Positions 28,092 through 38,065 are shown, counted from the first letter of the stretch. The stretch is 46,462 bases of DNA from a bacterium (GCA_021847925.1 JAJZNI010000100.1:18617-65078); one strand, 5' to 3'. Notes: generated from the letters alone by a model not told the origin. Made by a program: numbers and translations.

Positions 28092-29269
28092 GCCGGCGCC
28101 GCGGCTCCCTGCGCCGCGGCGAAGCTCCCGATGGCATCGAGGGCGCGGCGGATGTTGTCGATGGAGTTGGCGTAGGACAGCCGGAGGTACCCCTCGCCCC
28201 AGGCGCCGAAGGCGGTCCCGGCAAGACAGGCCACGCCGGCGTCGGAGAGCAGCCGTTCCTGGAGCCGCGCCGACGGAAGGCCCAGCCCGCGGACGTTGGG
28301 GAAGACGTAGAAGGCGCCCTCCGGGACGGCGCAGGTGATTCCCGGGATGCGGTTCAGCCCCTCCACGATCACCTCCCGGCGTCGCGCGAACTCGGCGACC
28401 ATCGTCTCCACGGGCTCCCAGGGCCCGTCGAGCGCGGCCTTGCCGGCCATCTGGTTGGCCGCCGACGTGCACGACACGGAGTTGATCACAAGGCGCGTGA
28501 CCGGCTCCACCAGGGCCTGCGGGAAGACGCCGAAGCCGAGGCGCCAGCCCGTCATGGCGAACGTCTTGGACCAGCCGTCGAGGAGGATGGTCCTCTCAGC
28601 CATGCCGTCCACATCGAGAACGCTGGCCCGACCGGCGTCGTAGCGGATCGCCCAGTACACCTCGTCGCTCAGCACCGTGAGGTCGTGGCGCATGGCGATC
28701 TCGGCGACCGCCTCGCAGTCCTCCCGGGTCATCGCGCTGCCGCACGGGTTGTGCGGGGAGTTGAGGATCACAAGGCGCGTGCGCGGGGTGACGAGTCGCT
28801 CCAGCTCCTCGGGGTCGAGGCGGAACCCGCCGCCCTCCCGCAGCGGGATCGCGACCGGCACCGCACCGGCGAACGCGGTGATGGACGCGTACATGGGGAA
28901 GCTCGGATCGGGGCAGAGCACCTCGTCGCCCTCCTCGCACAGGGCGAGGATGGCGTAGAACATGATCGGCTTGGCGCCCGGGGTGATCACGACGCGGCCG
29001 GGGTCCGCCCGGAGACGGCCCGTGCGTTCCAGGAAGGCGCTCACCGACTCGCGCAGCTCCGGGATCCCCGGCGCCGGCACGTAGTGGGTGTGGCCCGCTC
29101 GCAGGGCGTCCGCCGCGGCCTCCACGATGTGGGGTGGGGTCGGGAAGTCGGGCTCGCCGATCTCCAGGTGGACGATGGCCCGCCCGGCCGCCTCCAGCTC
29201 CCGGGCCTGGGCGAGCACGGCGAAGGCCGACTCCGTCCCCAGGTGCCCCATCCGCGACGCGAGCTTCAT
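28088..29269 (-). CDS. PLP-dependent class I/II aminotransferase
   Basis: A 393-residue fold-type I enzyme. It shows the family features in order: LEIGEPDFPTP, YVPAPGIPELRESV, the ILNSPHNPCGSAMTRE loop with conserved Asn, SDEVYWAI (Asp that binds the PLP ring), the Schiff-base lysine in DGWSKTFAMTGWRLGF, and a substrate-binding Arg in GYLRLSYANS. The length is normal. The ATG chosen follows GGATGGTGAG; GTG codons at 29296 and 29308 are also in frame, but the latter abuts the promoter. The family includes aspartate, aromatic and alanine aminotransferases, and the amino donor is not predictable. It leads a coupled operon with the transketolase-like and HAD genes. Confidence 0.88.
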   Translation of the reverse strand: MKLASRMGHLGTESAFAVLAQARELEAAGRAIVHLEIGEPDFPTPPHIVEAAADALRAGHTHYVPAPGIPELRESVSAFLERTGRLRADPGRVVITPGAKPIMFYAILALCEEGDEVLCPDPSFPMYASITAFAGAVPVAIPLREGGGFRLDPEELERLVTPRTRLVILNSPHNPCGSAMTREDCEAVAEIAMRHDLTVLSDEVYWAIRYDAGRASVLDVDGMAERTILLDGWSKTFAMTGWRLGFGVFPQALVEPVTRLVINSVSCTSAANQMAGKAALDGPWEPVETMVAEFARRREVIVEGLNRIPGITCAVPEGAFYVFPNVRGLGLPSARLQERLLSDAGVACLAGTAFGAWGEGYLRLSYANSIDNIRRALDAIGSFAAAQGAAAPA

Positions 29270-29309
29270 CTCACCATCCCCGGCGCGGAGACCCACCGTG
29301 CCCGGCACC

Positions 29310-29315
29310 AGTATA
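29310..29315 (-). promoter_or_regulatory. -10 element of the aminotransferase operon
   Basis: The minus strand reads TATACT, near the ideal -10, about 40 bases before the chosen ATG. It would give a leader of about 34 bases. It lies in the 105-base gap shared with the divergent DEAD-box helicase. Confidence 0.5.
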
Positions 29316-29358
29316 GGGAGGTGACCGGCGCGCGACGCACGCGTTGCCGGTGATGGGG

Positions 29359-29364
29359 TACACT
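29359..29364 (+). promoter_or_regulatory. -10 element upstream of the DEAD-box helicase
   Basis: TACACT lies ten bases before the in-frame TTG at 29375. The third copy of this hexamer in this position in the window. Confidence 0.45.
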
Positions 29365-29374
29365 CTGTCCAGTC

Positions 29375-30619
<1,245 letters not shown>

Positions 30620-30630
30620 GGCAGCCGGCG

Positions 30631-31488
30631 GTGACGGAGGGCCCGCGGCCGCCCGCGGGGCCGGCGTCCGTGCCTCCGCCGGGCGCGCCCGCACCTGGCT
30701 CGGAGCCTCCCCCGGTGGCCCTGCACGACACGGGCGGTGGTCCGGCGCTCCTCCTCCTCCACGCCTTTCCCCTCGACGCCTCGCAGTGGGATCACCAGGT
30801 GGCGGTTCTCTCCGCCGACCGCCGCTGCCTGCGCCCCGATTTCTGGGGCTGCGGGGCCTCCCCGGTGCTCGGCGAGCCGGGCGCGGCGACCCTGGATCTC
30901 TACGCGGACGCGGTGCTGCGACGGTTGGATGCCGCGGGGGTGGGGGAGGTGGTGGCGGTCGGGTCGTCCATGGGCGGGTACGCCGTCTTCTCCCTGCTCC
31001 GCCGGGCTCCCGAGCGGGTGCGCGCGGTGGTGCTGGCCGGCACCCGGGCCACTCCGGACACCCCGCAGCAGGCCGGCAACCGGCGCCGCATGGCCGAGCT
31101 GGCGCTCCGGGATGGCGCCGAGACGGCGGTCACGATGGTGAGCCGCCTGCTCGGCCCCCGGGCACGCGAGGAGCCGCACATCCGCGACGCCGTCGAGGGG
31201 CGGATCCGCCGCTGCCGGCCCGAGGGCATCGCCGCCTGCCAGTCGGCGATGGCCGCCCGTCCCGACAGCTCCGCGCTGCTCGCCGGTCTGCGGATCCCGC
31301 TGCTGGTGGTCCGCGGTGAGCACGACGCGATCGTGAGCGCGGAGGAGGCGAGGGCAATGGCCGAGGCGTGTCCCGGAGCGGAGCTGGCGGTGCTCCCCGG
31401 GGTGGGGCACCTCGCCAACCTGGAGGACCCGGAGGGCTTCAGCGGCGTGCTGGGCGCGTTCCTGCGCAGGGTGGCGGCCCGAGGCTAG
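30631..31488 (+). CDS. Alpha/beta-fold hydrolase
   Basis: A 285-residue protein. After a Pro-rich leader of about 30 residues, the fold shows the oxyanion HAFPLDASQW, the nucleophile elbow VGSSMGGY (Ser113), the acid in VRGEHDAIVS and the base in GVGHLANLEDP. It resembles 3-oxoadipate enol-lactonase-like and MenH-like hydrolases. MenH is otherwise absent from the men locus 2 kb away, so this gene is a possible candidate, but the match is no better than for many lactonases. The GTG start lies 12 bases after the helicase stop, so the two probably form one transcript. It converges with the ThiF-type gene. Confidence 0.82.
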   Translation: MTEGPRPPAGPASVPPPGAPAPGSEPPPVALHDTGGGPALLLLHAFPLDASQWDHQVAVLSADRRCLRPDFWGCGASPVLGEPGAATLDLYADAVLRRLDAAGVGEVVAVGSSMGGYAVFSLLRRAPERVRAVVLAGTRATPDTPQQAGNRRRMAELALRDGAETAVTMVSRLLGPRAREEPHIRDAVEGRIRRCRPEGIAACQSAMAARPDSSALLAGLRIPLLVVRGEHDAIVSAEEARAMAEACPGAELAVLPGVGHLANLEDPEGFSGVLGAFLRRVAARG

Positions 31489-31525
31489 GTGGCCCGGCGT
31501 CCTCGCCCGGGCGCCGCCCGCGGGG

Positions 31526-32725
31526 TCAGCCCAGTACGGCCAGCGCCGGACCGCCGTCCGCGGAGACGGTGTGCGGCGCGGCGCAGAAACCCTCGTAGTC
31601 GATCGGCTCGGTGATGGTGGGGTTCTCACCGCACACGGGGCACGCGGGGTCGCGCGGCACCCGGAACTCACGGAAGCGCATGTCCAGGGCGTCGATGGCG
31701 AGCAGGCGGCCCGCGAGGGGCTCACCGCACCCCACGATCAGCTTGACCACCTCGGTGGCCTGGAGGACGCCGACGATGCCGGGAAGCACCCCGAGGACGC
31801 CGGCCTCGGCGCACGACGGCGCCTCCTCGGGCGGTGGCGGGGCCGGATAGCGGCAGCGGTAGCAGGGCGACGCGAAGGGGAGGATGGTGGTCACCTGACC
31901 CTCGAACCGGAAGATCCCTCCGTCCACCAGCGGCTTGCGCTCGAAGAGGGCGACGTCGTTGGCCAGGTACCGTGTCGGGAAGTTGTCGCAGCCGTTGACG
32001 ACGATGTCGTAGTCGCGGAAGAGGCGGGGGGCGCTCTCGCTGTTGAGCACCTCGTTGTGCTCCACCACCTGAACGTCCGGGTTGAGGGCGGTCAGCGCGA
32101 TCCGCGCCGACTCCGTCTTGCGCATGCCGATCCGGTCCTGGGTGTGGAGCACCTGGCGCTGGAGGTTGCTCAGGTCCACCGTGTCGAAGTCGACGAGGCC
32201 CAGCGTGCCCACGCCCGCGGCGGCCAGGTAGAGGGCCGCAGGGCATCCCAGCCCGCCGGCGCCGATGAGCAGCACGCGCGCATCCAGGAGCTTGCCCTGC
32301 CCCTCCTCGCCCACCTCGGGGATGAGGAGGTGGCGGCTGTAGCGGATCTTCTGATCGGGGCTGAGAGCCCGCGGCACGACGAACTCCAGTCCCGCCTGCT
32401 TCCAGGCGTCGAAGCCCCCCGACATCGAGACCACGTCCTCGTAGCCCATCTCGCGCAGCGCCCGGCCGGCGAGCAGGGAGCGGATGCCCCCCGCGCAGTA
32501 GAGGGTGAGCGGGGTGGAGCGATCGGGGACCGAGTCCTCGATCCGCGTCTCCAGGTAGCCTCGGCTCAGGTGCATGGCTCCGGGGATGTGGCCCTGGTCC
32601 CACTCGTCCTGCTCGCGGACGTCGATGAGCACCCGGCCCGGGGCCCGGCGCGCCTGCTCGGGGGTGAGCTCGGGCACCACGCGACGGGCATCGGCCAGCA
32701 GGTCTCGGGACGTTTGGCGCGCCAT
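31526..32725 (-). CDS. Rhodanese-ThiF/MoeB fusion: sulfur-carrier adenylyltransferase
   Basis: A 399-residue two-domain protein. Residues about 1-120 are a rhodanese with LIDVREQDEWDQGHIPGA and active-site Cys77 in YCAGGIRS, able to hold a persulfide. Residues about 130-399 are an E1-like ThiF/MoeB domain: the ATP site GAGGLGCPAA (from Gly155), DFDTVDLSNLQRQ, the zinc pairs CYRC and CPVC, and a candidate acyl-acceptor Cys in CAEAGVLG. It should adenylate the C-terminal glycine of a small carrier (MoaD, ThiS or CysO-like) and load sulfur on it. In actinobacterial MoeZ the rhodanese is at the C terminus; here it is at the N terminus. No carrier gene is adjacent. It has a leaderless promoter and diverges from the EspR-like gene. 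Confidence 0.9.
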   Translation of the reverse strand: MARQTSRDLLADARRVVPELTPEQARRAPGRVLIDVREQDEWDQGHIPGAMHLSRGYLETRIEDSVPDRSTPLTLYCAGGIRSLLAGRALREMGYEDVVSMSGGFDAWKQAGLEFVVPRALSPDQKIRYSRHLLIPEVGEEGQGKLLDARVLLIGAGGLGCPAALYLAAAGVGTLGLVDFDTVDLSNLQRQVLHTQDRIGMRKTESARIALTALNPDVQVVEHNEVLNSESAPRLFRDYDIVVNGCDNFPTRYLANDVALFERKPLVDGGIFRFEGQVTTILPFASPCYRCRYPAPPPPEEAPSCAEAGVLGVLPGIVGVLQATEVVKLIVGCGEPLAGRLLAIDALDMRFREFRVPRDPACPVCGENPTITEPIDYEGFCAAPHTVSADGGPALAVLG

Positions 32726-32732
32726 GTGGCGG

Positions 32733-32738
32733 AGTCTA
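32733..32738 (-). promoter_or_regulatory. -10 element of a leaderless promoter (rhodanese-ThiF gene)
   Basis: The minus strand reads TAGACT, seven bases before the ATG at 32725. There is no room for a Shine-Dalgarno sequence. Confidence 0.5.
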
Positions 32739-32820
32739 CCCGGCCGGGCGGTAATCTCGACTTTCCGGGTCGGGATTCGGACCCGCGAGGGGCGGCCCCG
32801 ATCTCGCGCCAGGCCGGTGC

Positions 32821-32826
32821 TACGAT
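32821..32826 (+). promoter_or_regulatory. -10 element of the EspR-like gene
   Basis: TACGAT lies 29 bases before the ATG. The short leader contains GAGGG at a suitable distance (six bases) from the ATG, so this gene is probably not leaderless. Confidence 0.4.
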
Positions 32827-32855
32827 GCCGGCAATTGACGGACCGAGGGTTGGTG

Positions 32856-33284
32856 ATGGCGATCGCGACCGCCTCCACGCTGGCTGCGAAGCTGGAGAAG
32901 CTGTTTCAGACCGTCCACCCGCGCGGCCGGGGTCCCTACAGCAACGTCGAGGTGGCGACCGCCCTCCAGAGGGCGGGTGGGCCCACCGTCTCGGCCACCT
33001 ACCTCTGGCAGCTCCGCAAGGGGCTGCGCAGCAACCCCACCAAGGCGCACCTGGAGGCCCTCGCCCGATTCTTCGAGGTGAGCCCCAGCTACTTCTTCGA
33101 CGAGACCTCCTCGGCGGACGCGGACGCCCAGCTCGCCCTGATCGCGGCGATGCGGGACGCGGGCGTCCGGGCCATCGCCCTTCGCTCCGCGGGCCTCTCG
33201 GAGGCGAGCCTGGATGCGATCCAGACCCTGGTCGAGGGCGCTCGCCGTCTGGAGCGGCTTCCCGAGGCCGGCGTCACCGGCTGA
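32856..33284 (+). CDS. EspR-like helix-turn-helix regulator
   Basis: A 142-residue protein. The N-terminal XRE-type domain runs LEKLFQTVHPRGRGPYSN, then VSATYLWQLRKGLRSNPT and LARFFEVSPSYFFDE. This closely follows the layout of mycobacterial EspR (YLSQLRxGxRxNPS and ALAxFFxIxxxYF), which controls the ESX-1 secretion genes and coats the chromosome. The C-terminal region AAMRDAGVRAIALRSAGLSEASLDAI also fits EspR's dimerisation helices. The start is the ATG with GAGGG six bases upstream; an adjacent GTG at 32853 is also in frame. No type VII secretion genes are in the window, so its targets here are unknown. Nucleoid-associated or global regulation is inferred from EspR. Confidence 0.82.
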   Translation: MAIATASTLAAKLEKLFQTVHPRGRGPYSNVEVATALQRAGGPTVSATYLWQLRKGLRSNPTKAHLEALARFFEVSPSYFFDETSSADADAQLALIAAMRDAGVRAIALRSAGLSEASLDAIQTLVEGARRLERLPEAGVTG

Positions 33285-33368
33285 ACCGTGGACCCCGCGG
33301 CGCGGCCCGGCCGATCCGCCGCGGTCGAGGGCGGCCCCTCGCGGCCCGCCGCCGGAGCTCGGGAGGGA

Positions 33369-33392
33369 GGCGGCCCGGCGGGGGGTGCCGCC
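33369..33392. terminator. Possible hairpin between the EspR-like gene and menD
   Basis: GGCGGC and GCCGCC pair over six bases with a 12-base loop in the 111-base gap between two converging genes. Weak in this GC-rich setting. Confidence 0.25.
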
Positions 33393-33395
33393 GGC

Positions 33396-35135
33396 TCAGC
33401 GAAGGGCGCGGTCGACGGCGGCGGCGCAGGCGGCGTGCAGCTCGGCGTTGCGCCGTCTGTCGCCGGGCACCTCCAGCATCCGGACGCCACCCTCCGCCAG
33501 TCCCGCGCGGATCGCCGGGGCCAGCTCGGAGGTCCTGCCCGCGGCCCGGTGCGGGACACCTGCGGCCCGGGCCAGGGCGGCGAGGTCCACCCCGTGCGGC
33601 GCGGCGAGGAGCCTCTCGCGCTCGGGGAGTGACGCGGCGCCCGGGAGGAGGTCAAAGATGCCGCCCCCGCCGTTGTTGACCACCACCAGCACGGCGCTGC
33701 CCGTTGATCGGCCGCGGCTCCACAGCAGCGCCCCGGCGTCGTGGAGCAGGGACAGATCGCCGATCAGGCCGCAGGTGGGGTCGCCCGCGGCCGCCAGCCC
33801 CAGGACGGTGGACACCGAGCCGTCGATGCCGCTCGCACCCCGGTTGCCCACCACCCGAAGCCCGCGGCGCGGCAGCATGAAGCTGTCCAGATCGCGGACC
33901 GGCATGCTGGAGCCGGCGAAGAGGAGCCCGCCGTCCGGCAGGCAGGCCGCGACCTCCCGTGCCACCCGGCCCTCGAAGGGCTCCTCTCCGAGGCCCGCCA
34001 TCCAGGTCGACACCGCGGCGGCAGCCCTCCGATCCGCCGCGCACCAATCCCGGAGCCACGAGCTCTCCCGGCGTGCCCTCCCCACGTCCCGAGCCACCCC
34101 GGCCGCCAGCATCCCCGGGTCGCCGTGCACCGTGAGCCACGCCGCCCTGCCGGGGTCAGCCTCGGCGCCGGGCGGGGTCATCACGACCAGGCGCCGGGCG
34201 CGTGCCGCGAGCGCCAGGACGCCCCGTGCCGTGGGCGTGGCGCCGAGCTGGATCACCGCATCCGGCGGGTGGCGGTCGGCCCACGCCGCGCTGGCCGCCA
34301 GCACCGACCCGCAGGACAGCGCCGGAGGGCCCGTTCGCAGCCCGGAGAGCGGCTCGGCGAGGAGCGGCCAGCCGGCAGCCTCCGCCAGGGCGGCGCCGCC
34401 CTGGCGGCCCGCGGCGTCGCCGTCGAGGCCCCCCGCGATCACGAGGCCGCGCTCGGTTGCCCGGACCAGCTGCACCAGCTCCCGGGTGTCCCGGGGATCG
34501 GTGGGCCGCGCCGCGCGAGCCCGCCACGAGGGCGCCGCCGGTCCGCTCGCCGCGGGGGCGGGCCCCACGTCGACCCCCGCTCCGGACGGGACCAGCGGCT
34601 CGCGGAAGGGGAGGTTGAGGTGCACCGGCCCGGGCACCGGGGTGAGGGAGCGCTGGACCGCCCGCGCGGCCAGCGCGCGCCAGCGCCGCGCGGCCCGGGG
34701 CCCCGCCTCGGGGACCGGGGCGTCCACCGCCCAGCGCACCGAGCTCCCGAAGATCCCCACCTGGTCGATGGTCTGGTTCGCCCCGGTTCCACGCACCTCG
34801 GGCGGCCGGTCGGCGGAGAGGAGGAGCAGGGGCACCCGGGAGTGCGAGGCCTCGACGGCGGCGGGGAGCCAGTTGGCGACGGCGGTCCCGGATGTGGCGG
34901 CCACGGCCACGGGCTCCCCCCGGCCCCGCGCGAGGCCCAGTGCGAAGAAGGCGGCCGACCGCTCGTCGAGGTGGACGTGGAGGCGGAAGCCACCGTGACG
35001 GGACAGCGCCAGCACGAGCGGGGTCGAGCGCGAGCCCGGAGAGACGCAGGCGTCGCGCACGCCGCGGCGGTGCAGCTCGTCCGCCATCTGCACCATGCAC
35101 GCGAGGGCCACGTCGCCGGCGCCGGGGCCGCTCAT
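33396..35135 (-). CDS. menD: MenD, SEPHCHC synthase of menaquinone synthesis
   Basis: A 579-residue thiamine-diphosphate enzyme that joins isochorismate and 2-oxoglutarate. The N-terminal domain shows GVRDACVSPGSRSTPLVLAL (quoted up to 20), the catalytic Glu in DERSAAFFALGLARG, and TSGTAVANWLPAAVEAS. The C-terminal ThDP and metal site is GDLSLLHDAGALLW followed by VVVNNGGGGIF. GNRGASGIDGSVST is also typical. The length is normal. It is the last gene of the menB-menA-menC-menD operon, 40 bases after menC. The ATG has no strong Shine-Dalgarno sequence. Confidence 0.95.
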   Translation of the reverse strand: MSGPGAGDVALACMVQMADELHRRGVRDACVSPGSRSTPLVLALSRHGGFRLHVHLDERSAAFFALGLARGRGEPVAVAATSGTAVANWLPAAVEASHSRVPLLLLSADRPPEVRGTGANQTIDQVGIFGSSVRWAVDAPVPEAGPRAARRWRALAARAVQRSLTPVPGPVHLNLPFREPLVPSGAGVDVGPAPAASGPAAPSWRARAARPTDPRDTRELVQLVRATERGLVIAGGLDGDAAGRQGGAALAEAAGWPLLAEPLSGLRTGPPALSCGSVLAASAAWADRHPPDAVIQLGATPTARGVLALAARARRLVVMTPPGAEADPGRAAWLTVHGDPGMLAAGVARDVGRARRESSWLRDWCAADRRAAAAVSTWMAGLGEEPFEGRVAREVAACLPDGGLLFAGSSMPVRDLDSFMLPRRGLRVVGNRGASGIDGSVSTVLGLAAAGDPTCGLIGDLSLLHDAGALLWSRGRSTGSAVLVVVNNGGGGIFDLLPGAASLPERERLLAAPHGVDLAALARAAGVPHRAAGRTSELAPAIRAGLAEGGVRMLEVPGDRRRNAELHAACAAAVDRALR

Positions 35136-35175
35136 CGGGAGCGCGGCCGGGAGCAGCCTCCCGGCTCGGCACGGA

Positions 35176-36051
35176 TCACGGGACGGTGCCGAGGAGGCGG
35201 TCGGGGACCACCCGCCGCGGGGTCAGCCGTCCGGCGACGGGAAGCAGCGGGTCGCTCGTCACGTCCTCGGTGAGCAGCAGCGCGGTGCCGATCCCGTGCG
35301 CGTGGCCCGGGTCGGGAAGGGCGGCCGCCACCGCCAGGCAGGTGGCCAGTCCCACCGAGGTCTCCAGGGCGCTCGACACGATCACGGGCCTGCCCGCGAG
35401 CTCCGCGGCCCGCAGCGCGGCCGCGATCCCGCCGATGCGCTGCGGCTTGACGACCAGCAGGTCCGCCGCGTCGAGGCGGCGCAGCTCGCGGGCGTCGTCC
35501 GGAGTGCGCACCGCCATCTCGGCGGCGAGGGGGACGCTCGTCCGGCGGCGCAGCAGGGCCATCTCGGAGAGCGTCCCAACCGGATCCTCGGCCATCTCGA
35601 TGGAGTATGCGGAGAGCCGTGCCAGGGCGGCCTCCGCCGCCTCCACGCCCCAGGCGCCGTTGCCGTCCACCCGCAGGCGCACCGCCGGTCCCACCGCCGC
35701 GCGCACCGCGCGCACCCTCGCCTCACCCTCCGGGTCACCCACCTTCACCTTCACCGTGGCACAGCCGGAGCCGGCCGCCATCCGCGCCGCCACCCGGGGA
35801 GGGACGCGGGGAACCATCGCGTTCACCTCGACGGTCGCGGGCCGAGGGGAGGGGTACGGCTCCCGCGCCGCGGCGATCGCGCCGCGCAGGGCGGTCGCGG
35901 CCTCCTCGAGGCTCCAGCTTGGGAGCGGCGACCACTCCGCCCAGCCGGCCTCCCCCTCGAGCAGCCAGCCGCTGCGGACCGTCACCCCCAGCACCGGCTG
36001 GCTCAGGCGGATGGCGAAGCGCAGCCGGCGTCCCGGCATCGACGTTCCCAC
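35176..36051 (-). CDS. menC: MenC, o-succinylbenzoate synthase
   Basis: A 291-residue enolase-superfamily dehydratase. It turns SHCHC into o-succinylbenzoate. The catalytic parts are in order: the KVKVG pair (second Lys as base), LRVDGNGAW (Asp metal ligand), MAEDPVGTL (Glu ligand), and LLVVKPQRIGG (second catalytic Lys). The N-terminal capping domain is short, about 75 residues. The GTG start lies three bases after the menA stop; an ATG four codons later is also possible. The position in the men operon removes the usual doubt between MenC and N-acylamino acid racemase. Confidence 0.92.
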   Translation of the reverse strand: MGTSMPGRRLRFAIRLSQPVLGVTVRSGWLLEGEAGWAEWSPLPSWSLEEAATALRGAIAAAREPYPSPRPATVEVNAMVPRVPPRVAARMAAGSGCATVKVKVGDPEGEARVRAVRAAVGPAVRLRVDGNGAWGVEAAEAALARLSAYSIEMAEDPVGTLSEMALLRRRTSVPLAAEMAVRTPDDARELRRLDAADLLVVKPQRIGGIAAALRAAELAGRPVIVSSALETSVGLATCLAVAAALPDPGHAHGIGTALLLTEDVTSDPLLPVAGRLTPRRVVPDRLLGTVP

Positions 36052-36054
36052 GCC

Positions 36055-37086
36055 CTACGCGGGGAGGAGGTCCGCGGCGGCGAGGCCGGCGGCCAGGGCC
36101 AGGCCGATGACCACCCCGAGCCAGGCCGGGACGCCCTCGGAGGACATGCCGGTGAGGAATCCCAGCACCAGCATCGCCCCCGCCGCGAGGTGCAACCGCG
36201 TCGTGTCGAGGAGGAGCGGGACCAGGTCGCGCCGGGATCGCCGACGGTCGCCGGCGAGGCGCAGCGCGGCCACCAGCGCGGGGACCGCGCAGAGGACGAG
36301 CAGCGCCTCCGGGGGCAGCTGGCGGAGCGCCACGCCGACGCCGGGGACGATCGCCGCCCCACCCAGCACCAGTCCCGCGTAGAGAGCTCGCGCCCGCCCG
36401 TCGCCGAGGCGGACCACGAGCGTCCGCCGCCCCGCCGCGGCGTCGCTCGTCAGGTCGCGGAGGTTGTTGGCGACGAGCACGGCGACCGCGAGCAGGCCGA
36501 TGGACGCGCCCGCCCACCACGCGCCCCGGGGGACGCCCGCCCCCTGCACGGCGGCCGTCCCCACCGTCGCCATCAGCCCGAAGAAGACGAAGACCGCCAG
36601 GTCGGCGAGCAGCCCGGTCGCGGCGTAGGGGTGCGGCCCCCCCGTGTACAGGAGGGCGGCGGCCAGCGCCGCGGCGCCGGCGAGCACCAGCCACCCCAGC
36701 CCGTGGGCGAGCGCCAGCCAGGCGCCCACGCCCGCCGCCACCACGAGGCACACGGCCGCCGCGAGGAGGACCGAACGCGCCGGCACCAGCCCTCCCGCGG
36801 TGAGCCGGGGCGGTCCCACGCGCTCCGCGGTGTCCACCCCCCGGGTACCGTCGAAGTAGTCGTTGGCGTAGTTGGCCCCCACCTGGAGGCCGACCGCCAC
36901 GAGGAGGGCGGCGAGGGTGGGAAGCACCCGGGGCCGCCCGCTCGCCGCCGCTCCGATCAGAACGGGGACCGCGCCGACGCCGAGGGTGCGCGGCCTGGCG
37001 CCCATCCACCAGAGGCGCAGCTGAGCGCTCAGGTCGCGGGTGCCGCCGCCCGGACCGGCTCCGGCCGCGAGGCGGTCGCCGCTCAC
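36055..37086 (-). CDS. menA: MenA, 1,4-dihydroxy-2-naphthoate prenyltransferase
   Basis: A 343-residue UbiA-family membrane enzyme with about eight helices. It attaches the polyprenyl tail to DHNA. The first Asp-rich motif is [14 protein letters not shown] (NDxxDxxxD) and the second is [16 protein letters not shown]. The start [11 protein letters not shown] is also typical of MenA. The length is normal. The GTG start overlaps the menB stop (GTGA), so the two are coupled. The next gene, menC, begins three bases after its stop. Confidence 0.95.
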   Translation of the reverse strand: MSGDRLAAGAGPGGGTRDLSAQLRLWWMGARPRTLGVGAVPVLIGAAASGRPRVLPTLAALLVAVGLQVGANYANDYFDGTRGVDTAERVGPPRLTAGGLVPARSVLLAAAVCLVVAAGVGAWLALAHGLGWLVLAGAAALAAALLYTGGPHPYAATGLLADLAVFVFFGLMATVGTAAVQGAGVPRGAWWAGASIGLLAVAVLVANNLRDLTSDAAAGRRTLVVRLGDGRARALYAGLVLGGAAIVPGVGVALRQLPPEALLVLCAVPALVAALRLAGDRRRSRRDLVPLLLDTTRLHLAAGAMLVLGFLTGMSSEGVPAWLGVVIGLALAAGLAAADLLPA

Positions 37087-37925
37087 GGACGCCGGGGAAA
37101 GCGGGAGAAGTCCGGGGAGCGCTTCTCCAGGAAGGCGTCCCGTCCCTCCTGGGCCTCCTCGCCCATGTAGAAGAGCAGGGTCGCGTCGCCGGCGAGCTGC
37201 TGCACCCCGGCGAGGCCGTCCTGATCGGCGTTGAAGCCGGCCTTGAGGAGCCGCAGGGCCAGCGGGCTCATCTCCAGGATCCGCCGGCACACGGCCACGG
37301 TTCGCGCCTCCAGGTCCTCCACCGGCACCACCCAGTTGACGAGCCCCCAGCGTTCGGCGGTGGTCGCGTCGTAGCGCTCGCAGAGGAACCACACCTGCTT
37401 GGCCCGCTTGAGGCCGACGGTGCGGGCCAGGAGCCCGGACCCGTACCCGGCGTCGAAGGATCCCACCCGCGGCCCCGTCTGGCCGAACTGCGCGTTGTCC
37501 GCCGCCACCGTGAGGTCGCAGACGAGGTGCAGGACGTGCCCGCCCCCGATCGCGTAGCCCGCCACCATCGCGATCACGGGCTTGGGGAGGCGGCGGATCT
37601 GCACCTGGAGGTCGAGGACGTTGAGGCGCCCGGTCCCCCGCTCGTCGCGGTAGCCGTCGCCCCCCCGCACGCGCTGGTCGCCGCCCGAGCAGAAGGCCTC
37701 CCGGCCCTCCCCGGTCAGGATGACGACGCCGATGGCGGGGTCGTCACGGGCCATCTCGAAAGCGCGGGACAGCTCGAAGAGGGTGCCCGGGCGGAAGGCG
37801 TTGCGGACCTCGGGCCGGTTGATGGTGAGCTTGGCGATCCCCTCCCAGGTCTCGTAGCGGATGTCCTTCCATTCGCCGCTCGCTTCCCAGCGCGGCCGCG
37901 TGCTGACGTCGCCTTCGGGGCTCAT
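37083..37925 (-). CDS. menB: MenB, 1,4-dihydroxy-2-naphthoyl-CoA synthase
   Basis: A 280-residue crotonase-family enzyme that closes the second ring of the naphthoquinone. It shows [30 protein letters not shown] with the MenB-specific [23 protein letters not shown] and [18 protein letters not shown] with the conserved catalytic Asp. The length and motifs separate it from general enoyl-CoA hydratases. GGAGAAGAG lies directly before the ATG, and a TACGAT -10 hexamer gives a leader of about 14 bases. First gene of the minus-strand men operon. Confidence 0.96.
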   Translation of the reverse strand: MSPEGDVSTRPRWEASGEWKDIRYETWEGIAKLTINRPEVRNAFRPGTLFELSRAFEMARDDPAIGVVILTGEGREAFCSGGDQRVRGGDGYRDERGTGRLNVLDLQVQIRRLPKPVIAMVAGYAIGGGHVLHLVCDLTVAADNAQFGQTGPRVGSFDAGYGSGLLARTVGLKRAKQVWFLCERYDATTAERWGLVNWVVPVEDLEARTVAVCRRILEMSPLALRLLKAGFNADQDGLAGVQQLAGDATLLFYMGEEAQEGRDAFLEKRSPDFSRFPRRP

Positions 37926-37945
37926 CTCTTCTCCGTCACCCTCCG

Positions 37946-37951
37946 ATCGTA
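37946..37951 (-). promoter_or_regulatory. -10 element of the menB-A-C-D operon
   Basis: The minus strand reads TACGAT, about 20 bases before the menB ATG. It shares the 140-base gap with the divergent menE promoter. Confidence 0.45.
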
Positions 37952-38051
37952 CGGCTCCACCGTCTGGGCTCTGCCGCCCTCCCGCTCGGCGCCGGCGGGC
38001 GTCGAGCGGCCGGCTCCCCCGGCCGGGCGGCGCCGGCGGGGGGCCGCCCCC

Positions 38052-38057
38052 TATCTT
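38052..38057 (+). promoter_or_regulatory. -10 element of a leaderless promoter (menE operon)
   Basis: TATCTT lies eight bases before the menE GTG. No Shine-Dalgarno sequence intervenes. Confidence 0.5.
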
Positions 38058-38065
38058 CTCAATCC

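Noticed and set aside
30631-31488. Naming the alpha/beta hydrolase menH
   Set aside because: The catalytic triad and fold fit, but so do lactonases and esterases. It is in an operon with a helicase, not in the men locus.
35095-37170. Long plus-strand open frame opposite menC and menA
   Set aside because: Composition is the Arg/His/Gly-rich pattern of an antisense frame in GC-rich DNA, and menA and menC carry clear catalytic motifs.
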